This document shows positions 58,856 to 64,000 of a stretch of 64,000 bases of DNA, one piece after another. Position numbers and translations under genes: made by a program. Under the pieces are notes generated by a model. That model saw nothing but the letters and a program-made list of their open reading frames with translations, ran no database searches and was not told the origin of the DNA. The stretch's first letter is position 1. Each line of letters starts with the position of its first letter. The DNA is from JBJXHC01 sp964538485 (GTDB lineage: Bacteria > Bacteroidota > Ignavibacteria > UBA10030 > UBA6906), in NCBI GenBank assembly GCA_964538485.1, contig CAZIHJ010000005.1, positions 1 through 64,000 on the forward strand, read 5' to 3'.

Positions 58856-61800
58856 ATGAAGACAACATGCATACTTCTATTGACTCTGTTTATCGTTAGT
58901 ACGATGTCGTTTCGAGTTTCGGCCCAGCCAAATTTGTGGTCTGCAAACGACGAAAGTCGTGGTAGTATTCCGACAGCCAAAGGCGTTGCAAGGCAGTCAT
59001 TCCCCACGGAGTTCAAGCTATTCAATTTGAATATTGAACCCTTGAGACAACAATTGTTCTCCATCGTCGACGGCAATCCCCTTCAGCAGTCAACTGTCAT
59101 TTCCCTGCCCAATGCCGATGGAAGCATCGAACAGTTTGAGGTATTTGAAGCGTCGAATTTTGAACCCGACCTGCAAGCACAATTTCCAGAAATCCGCGCC
59201 TATTCCGGCAGAGGCATTACGGACATGTATGCCACTCTGAAGTTGAGTATCTCGCCGCAGGGAATTCAAACCATGGTGTTTAGAACCGACAAAGAGAATG
59301 AGTTCATTGAACCCTATTCTGAAGACCATACCGTGTATGCTGTTTTCAGGTCTCAACGGAAACCAGCCGAATTGCCCTGGACCTGTTTTACAGAGCCGGA
59401 GATAAACTCACAACCTCCTCAGCCAAACGCTCCCGTAAGTAATACAGGACAATTAAAAACCATGCGGCTGGCGCAGTCTTGCAATGGAGAGTATGCCAAC
59501 TACTTTGGAGCGACAAGTTCTGCCCAGGTCGCTTTGGTTCTCGCTGCATTTAACGCAACGCTTACCCGGTGTAATGGAGTGTATGAAAGAGACCTGGCAT
59601 TACACCTCAATCTTATCGCAAGTACGACATCGGTCATATACTATAATCCCGCGACTGATCCTTATACTTCGTTGGGCGCCTGGAATGGACAATTGCAATC
59701 AACGTTGACTTCAATTATCGGGGAAGCCAATTATGATATCGGGCATATGTTCGGGGCTTCCGGTGGTGGTGGAAACGCGGGCTGCATTGGTTGCGTTTGC
59801 GACGATGGGATAAAAGGAAGTGGTATCACTTCACCTGCTGACGGAATTCCAGAAGGAGACAATTTCGATATTGATTATGTGGTGCATGAGGTAGGTCATC
59901 AATTGGGTGCGAATCATACGTTTTCACACTCAGCAAGTGAAGGTGAAGGACAGCATAAAGAAGTTGGTTCCGGTATCACCATTATGGGTTACGCGGGAAT
60001 CACATCTCGCGATGTCGCCCCGCACTCCATTGACATATTTCATGAAACTTCGATTGCACAGATCCAGGCCAATTTGGCCCCGAAGACATGTCCGGTAACC
60101 ACTAACATCACTGCTAATAATGCAACGCCTATTGTTTCGCCGGTCAGCAATTATACCATTCCCATCAGTACACCGTTTGCACTCACCGGTTCAGCTACTG
60201 ATGCCAATCCCGGGGATGCGCTAACTTATTGCTGGGAACAAAATGATGCGACAACTTCACTGACAGGAGCAAACAGTGTTGCATCCCCTACCAAGGCCAC
60301 CGGTCCAAACTGGCTATCATTTAGTCCTACAGCGTCTCCTACCAGACTCTTCCCGAAGCTATCAACAATCCAGGCCGGCTTGCTCGTCACGCCGGTGTTA
60401 CCCGGCGGTGATGCCGGCACAAATATCGAAGCACTGAGTTCAGTTTCAAGAACATTAAACTTCAGGTTAACAGTCAGGGATAATAGTCCGTACAGTTCAA
60501 CGGCTCCAATCAAGGTTGGTCAAACCCAGTTTACGGACATGACCGTTACGGTCACCAATACTTCGGGACCGTTTTCGGTAACGTCGCCCAATACGAATGT
60601 ATCGTGGGCTGGTGGTTCAGTCCAGACAATTACATGGAATGTCGCTAACACGAATACGGGCGCTGTGAGTTGTGCCAACGTCAAGATATCTCTTTCCACA
60701 GACGGCGGGACAACTTTCCCGACGGTTATTTTGGCAAGTACCCCCAACGACGGATCTCAAGCAGTAACAATACCTGTAGGAGCAACCACAACGGCAAGAA
60801 TGAAAGTGGAAGCCGTAGGCAACATCTTCTTCGATATTTCCAATACCAATTTCACCATAACGGCGCCTGTCCTTGCAGCCCCCACAACTGTATTTCCCTC
60901 TGACAATGCAATGCAGCAGCCTGTGTCATTGACGATTCGATGGAATACGGTGGCCACGGCTACTACGTACAGGCTTCAAGTCGGTACTGATTCCACGTTT
61001 GTCGGTGGATTGATCGTGAACGATTCGACGCTTACCGACACACTGCTTCTGGTGAGCGGGATGAACTTCAATACAAAGTACTTCTGGCGCGTCAATGCCA
61101 AGAGTGGAGCAACGACGAGTCCGTATTCATCGCTGAGAAGGTTTACAACACTTGCTCCGCCGGCCGCGGCAACGCTGGTTTCTCCGGCTGATAATGTCAC
61201 GGGAGAGGATACGTCTCTGACCGTTCGGTGGAGCACCACCGCAACCGCCACGTCGTACGGGCTCCAGGTCTCCTCTGATTCAACATTCGGCGGCGGGTTT
61301 ATCGTGAACGATTCAACGCTTGTCGATACATCGTATGTTGTCGGAGGACTGTCGTTCGACACACGATACTTCTGGCGCGTCAACGGCAAGAATATTGCCG
61401 GTACGGGCGTATGGTCTTCCATCAGAAGATTCACAACCCTCGCTCCTCCGGCTGCGCCATCGCTGGTGTCGCCTGCAGAAAACGCTGTGAACCAGTCGCT
61501 TTCATTGCCACTCGTCTGGCACATCGCGCCCACTGCATCCGGATATGTCCTTGAGGTTTCCACCGACTCAACATTCGCAGGCGGACAGGTTCTCCTTGAT
61601 TCAACACTGGTTGACACGACGCGAATGCTCAGCGGCCTTGTGAGCTCTACGCAGCATTTCTGGCGTGTCAAGGGTAACAACGCTGCTGGCACGGGTGCAT
61701 GGTCTTCTCTCGGGAGGTTCACGACCCTGGCTCCTCCGGTCGCGCCATCGCTTGTATCGCCTTCAGACAGCGTAGTCGACCAGTCGCTTTCCTTGACGCT

Positions 61801-63079
61801 CGTCTGGAATGTTACGCCTGTTACCATCGGGTATATCCTCGAAGTCTCCACCGACTCAGCTTTTGCAGGTGGACAGGTGTTGCTTGATTCGACATTGGTT
61901 GACACCACGCGATTGCTCAATGGACTTGCGGGCTCTACGCAACATTTCTGGCGCGTTAAGGGTCACAATGAAGCTGGAATAGGATCGTGGTCAAATGTAC
62001 GACGATTCACGACGATTGCCCCTCCGCCAGCCACAATTCTTGTATCGCCTGCCGACAGTTCCATTGATCAATCACCCTCTCTGGTGCTCGTCTGGAACGC
62101 CGTTGCCACAGCCGCAGAGTATTTTCTGCAACTCTCCACCGATTCAACATTCTCCGGTGGATTGATCGTCAATGACTCGACGCTGACCGACACTGCGTAT
62201 TTTGCGAACGGACTTTCAGCCAACACTGAGTATCACTGGCGTGTACGGACTTCAAACGAAGCCGGAAACGGTGGCTGGTCACCGCAATGGCGATTCACTA
62301 CCATTCCTGCGCCCGCTACGGTTGTTCTTCTCGCTCCATTGAATGATGCCGAGATTCCGGTTGATAGTGTTGAGGTGGTGTGGGAACAATCTGCACCCAA
62401 TGTTACGAGTTACTGGCTGGAATGGTCAACTGATTCTCTCTTTGTTGCCTCGTCCATTGATTCGACGGTTGCCGATACAGTGAGCTTCATATCCGATCTT
62501 CAGGATAACACGATGTATTATTGGAGAGTACGTGCGAGCAATGAAGCGGGCTGGGGGACATTCAGTGAAGTGCGACGATTTAACACACTCTTCCAGGTGC
62601 AGGTGTGTATTCCGTTGCAATCAAGTTGGAATCTCGTCTCTCTCCCGGTTGGATTGGCAAACGATTCTTCTCATGTTGTGTTTCCAGCGTGCGGGCCGAC
62701 ATGTCCGTTTGAATATATTTCCGGAAGCGGCTATCAGGAGAGTTGCATCGTGGAGAAGGGGAAGGGATATTGGGTGAAGTGTACATCCGGTGCAACATGC
62801 GTGACAGGAGTGGCTATCGAGAGAGATACGATTGAGGTTTTGCAAGGATGGAACATTATCGGGACCATTTCGACGCCTGTTGCTGTTTCAAGCATTGTCA
62901 CAGATCCACCAGGAATACTTCAATCCCCCTTCTATACGTTCTCCAATGGCTATGAAAGCACAGATACCCTGCTACCGGGGAGCGCATACTGGGTGAAAGT
63001 TACGCAAGCCGGCACCGTTATTCTTGACAGCGGGACCGCTCCTGCAACCGTTGTGACCGGCACTCCATTGAAGAGATAG
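58856..63079 (+). CDS. Secreted reprolysin-like zinc metalloprotease with six FN3 domains
   Basis: The protein has 1,407 residues from the ATG at 58856; the frame extends upstream but the signal peptide (MKTTCILLLTLFIVSTMSFRVSA) begins here. An inhibitory-type propeptide region precedes the catalytic domain (about residues 200-420), with the zinc site HEVGHQLGANHTF (HExxHxxGxxH) and a Met-turn in ITIMGYAG, as in M12B-like metzincins. After beta-sandwich domains come six FN3 repeats of about 95 residues (60878-62590) with repeated WRVxxxNxAGxGxWS and DSTLxDT blocks. The C-terminal region has WNLVSLPVG and GYWVKC blocks. Unlike the other large secreted proteins here it lacks a QNYPNPFNP tail; it simply ends TGTPLKR. 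Probable role: extracellular proteolysis. Confidence 0.88.
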   Translation: MKTTCILLLTLFIVSTMSFRVSAQPNLWSANDESRGSIPTAKGVARQSFPTEFKLFNLNIEPLRQQLFSIVDGNPLQQSTVISLPNADGSIEQFEVFEASNFEPDLQAQFPEIRAYSGRGITDMYATLKLSISPQGIQTMVFRTDKENEFIEPYSEDHTVYAVFRSQRKPAELPWTCFTEPEINSQPPQPNAPVSNTGQLKTMRLAQSCNGEYANYFGATSSAQVALVLAAFNATLTRCNGVYERDLALHLNLIASTTSVIYYNPATDPYTSLGAWNGQLQSTLTSIIGEANYDIGHMFGASGGGGNAGCIGCVCDDGIKGSGITSPADGIPEGDNFDIDYVVHEVGHQLGANHTFSHSASEGEGQHKEVGSGITIMGYAGITSRDVAPHSIDIFHETSIAQIQANLAPKTCPVTTNITANNATPIVSPVSNYTIPISTPFALTGSATDANPGDALTYCWEQNDATTSLTGANSVASPTKATGPNWLSFSPTASPTRLFPKLSTIQAGLLVTPVLPGGDAGTNIEALSSVSRTLNFRLTVRDNSPYSSTAPIKVGQTQFTDMTVTVTNTSGPFSVTSPNTNVSWAGGSVQTITWNVANTNTGAVSCANVKISLSTDGGTTFPTVILASTPNDGSQAVTIPVGATTTARMKVEAVGNIFFDISNTNFTITAPVLAAPTTVFPSDNAMQQPVSLTIRWNTVATATTYRLQVGTDSTFVGGLIVNDSTLTDTLLLVSGMNFNTKYFWRVNAKSGATTSPYSSLRRFTTLAPPAAATLVSPADNVTGEDTSLTVRWSTTATATSYGLQVSSDSTFGGGFIVNDSTLVDTSYVVGGLSFDTRYFWRVNGKNIAGTGVWSSIRRFTTLAPPAAPSLVSPAENAVNQSLSLPLVWHIAPTASGYVLEVSTDSTFAGGQVLLDSTLVDTTRMLSGLVSSTQHFWRVKGNNAAGTGAWSSLGRFTTLAPPVAPSLVSPSDSVVDQSLSLTLVWNVTPVTIGYILEVSTDSAFAGGQVLLDSTLVDTTRLLNGLAGSTQHFWRVKGHNEAGIGSWSNVRRFTTIAPPPATILVSPADSSIDQSPSLVLVWNAVATAAEYFLQLSTDSTFSGGLIVNDSTLTDTAYFANGLSANTEYHWRVRTSNEAGNGGWSPQWRFTTIPAPATVVLLAPLNDAEIPVDSVEVVWEQSAPNVTSYWLEWSTDSLFVASSIDSTVADTVSFISDLQDNTMYYWRVRASNEAGWGTFSEVRRFNTLFQVQVCIPLQSSWNLVSLPVGLANDSSHVVFPACGPTCPFEYISGSGYQESCIVEKGKGYWVKCTSGATCVTGVAIERDTIEVLQGWNIIGTISTPVAVSSIVTDPPGILQSPFYTFSNGYESTDTLLPGSAYWVKVTQAGTVILDSGTAPATVVTGTPLKR
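60878..62590 (+). repeat. Six FN3-coding repeats of about 285 bp
   Basis: Units begin near 60878, 61160, 61445, 61730, 62018 and 62310. Units 3 and 4 are the most alike at the DNA level (GGACAGGTTCTCCTTGATTC versus GGACAGGTGTTGCTTGATTC), pointing to a more recent duplication of that pair. Confidence 0.8.
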
Positions 63080-63104
63080 GCACGACTGTTCGTTTGAAGG
63101 AAAG

Positions 63105-63135
63105 GCCCGTCACAGTGTTGACGGGCTTTTTCTTT
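63105..63135 (+). terminator. Strong rho-independent terminator after the metalloprotease gene
   Basis: GCCCGTCA (63105-63112) pairs perfectly with TGACGGGC (63119-63126) across a 6-nt loop, followed by TTTTTCTTT. It lies 26 nt after the stop. Confidence 0.9.
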
Positions 63136-63166
63136 CTGCCACCTTCTTCGTATCTTTCCCACCATC

Positions 63167-63592
63167 ATGAGTGACAATCCTACAGAAAACGAACTCCGGT
63201 TTTTTTACTTTGACTTTTTTCGTGTCCTGAAGCGTTATCGCATGGCGACATTATTGGGTTGGTTGATGGTTGCAGCCGGCGTAGCCTCTGTGCCGCTCGG
63301 CCTGCAGTTTGGTCGCCCGCACGGCCTCGTTGACATTGCACTTGCGGTGAGTGCGATTGTTGCGGGTCTGATTGTTGTTCAACAAACTGTGGCCTGGCTG
63401 GAAACATATGTGAAAGTGCCGTTCCCGACTTCAATTGTGAAAAACGGAAGCGACGAAGTGTCACCTGTGTTGCACGAGATTCAAGGGCTGATGAAGGATG
63501 TTGATGATGGCGGGTGGCAGGAGGCGTATGCTGCAATCTCGCAGTTGAAAACACTCGGCATAAAACATGGACTCCCATCGCTTGAACAGTAA
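63167..63592 (+). CDS. Small two-helix membrane protein of unknown function
   Basis: The protein has 141 residues. A charged N-terminus precedes two membrane helices (MATLLGWLMVAAGVASVPLGL and VDIALAVSAIVAGLIVVQQTVAW). A soluble C-terminal half (EVSPVLHEIQGLMKDVDDGGWQEAYAAISQLKTLGIKHGLP) looks helical. No family recognised. It follows a strong terminator, so it likely has its own promoter; the TATCTTTC at about 63151 could be a -7 element, but no TTG lies at the right distance. The next gene starts 42 nt later. Confidence 0.65.
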   Translation: MSDNPTENELRFFYFDFFRVLKRYRMATLLGWLMVAAGVASVPLGLQFGRPHGLVDIALAVSAIVAGLIVVQQTVAWLETYVKVPFPTSIVKNGSDEVSPVLHEIQGLMKDVDDGGWQEAYAAISQLKTLGIKHGLPSLEQ

Positions 63593-63634
63593 TCCATACA
63601 AATCTCAAATCCGACAGCAAAACATGGAGCACCT

Positions 63635-63991
63635 ATGGGTGAACGGGTAAAAGAATTCAATGACTTCCGTGAGAAGATGAACAAACGCATCCTGGAAGGA
63701 ATCGACAACCGTCCCATCAAGCGATTCTTCGGCGTGGATACCCTGACGTATGAACCGGGCGCTCTCGATGCAAAGACAAAGGAAATGCTCGGGCTTGTCT
63801 CATCGATGGTGTTGCGATGCGATGATTGCATTTCCTACCACATCCAGCAGTGCAAGAAGGAGGGAGTGACGGATGCCGAGATGTACGATGTGTTTAGTGT
63901 TGCTCTGGTTGTTGGCGGCTCGATCGTGATTCCCCATATGCGCCGCGCTGTGGCGTTCCTCGATGAATTGAACGCCGCGTCCGCGCAATGA
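63635..63991 (+). CDS. AhpD-like / carboxymuconolactone decarboxylase family protein
   Basis: The protein has 118 residues. The all-helical AhpD-like fold is indicated by the redox motif and proton-relay residues RCDDCISYHIQQCKKEGVTDAEM (C-X2-C-X3-H), followed by VFSVALVVGGSIVIPHMRRAVAFLDEL. Relatives with this CxxC motif are peroxidase or thiol-redox proteins; others act on carboxymuconolactone. The CxxC favours a redox role. Its stop overlaps an ATG at 63988 (ATGA) that opens a frame running out of the window, so another coupled gene may follow. Confidence 0.85.
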   Translation: MGERVKEFNDFREKMNKRILEGIDNRPIKRFFGVDTLTYEPGALDAKTKEMLGLVSSMVLRCDDCISYHIQQCKKEGVTDAEMYDVFSVALVVGGSIVIPHMRRAVAFLDELNAASAQ

Positions 63992-64000
63992 ACGATGAGA

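Noticed and set aside
60878..62590. Regular repeats that might suggest a CRISPR or satellite array
   Set aside because: Units are about 285 bp, all coding and in frame for FN3 domains; no spacer structure.
63988..64000. Start of another gene (ATG overlapping the AhpD-like stop)
   Set aside because: Only 13 bases are inside the window, too few to support a feature; mentioned in the preceding gene entry.

Overview
The window reads as a scaffolded, gapped contig from a member of the Bacteroidota/Ignavibacteria-like (FCB) group. The evidence is: at least five secreted proteins ending in a type IX secretion (T9SS) type A sorting domain with the QNYPNPFNP signature; promoter candidates of the Bacteroidota type (TTG, 19-20 nt, TAnnTT) upstream of several genes; and frequent starts without a clear Shine-Dalgarno site. 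This is inference from sequence style, since no rRNA or other phylogenetic marker is present. Six runs of N (one of 10, five of 100) mark assembly joins, and most of them interrupt coding sequence.

Layout. 1-12.4 kb: secreted surface proteins. These are the tail of one T9SS protein, a giant multidomain T9SS protein broken by a 10-N gap, and three tandem paralogues of the LVIVD-repeat 'choice-of-anchor B' type. 12.5-24 kb: mostly housekeeping genes. These are a TPR-like protein, an EamA transporter and a TrmH methyltransferase in an overlapping set; a small membrane protein with its own promoter and terminator; DsbD; a GH63-type glucosidase; an HpcH/HpaI aldolase on the minus strand; glucose-6-phosphate isomerase; and an unknown exported protein.

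24-50 kb is the most unusual region. It starts with a double HbpS-like lipoprotein, an outer-membrane barrel and a transposon-derived RAYT gene between two hairpin modules. Then come a 9-heme cytochrome fused to an LVIVD propeller, a c554-like cytochrome, a protein with two cyclic-nucleotide-binding domains and ferredoxin-type 4Fe-4S motifs, a membrane segment with a di-heme cytochrome b histidine pattern, and a membrane-anchored 10-heme cytochrome. Tightly packed behind these are a double-FHA protein, a flavoprotein-FHA-FHA-ferredoxin fusion, a PP2C phosphatase, a Ser/Thr kinase with PEGA domains, two CsgG/TPR proteins, a large T9SS propeller protein and an outer-membrane barrel. From 34.7 to 50.2 kb nearly every gene overlaps or abuts the next. 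My reading is a trans-envelope electron-transfer chain physically and genetically tied to phospho-threonine (kinase/phosphatase/FHA) and cyclic-nucleotide signalling; this is the candidate undescribed system.

50-58 kb: a second RAYT-type gene carrying a GTAG/CTAC REPIN inside its own reading frame, then a pentose-phosphate cluster (transketolase, RpiB, transaldolase, glucose-6-phosphate dehydrogenase), a DUF547 protein and a polyphosphate glucokinase cut by a gap. With pgi earlier in the window, this gives most of the sugar-phosphate interconversion steps. 58-64 kb: an exported glycine-zipper protein, a reprolysin-like metalloprotease with six FN3 domains, a small membrane protein and an AhpD-like protein.

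I saw no tRNA, rRNA or CRISPR array. Functions are read from motifs and remembered family features; no database search was run.
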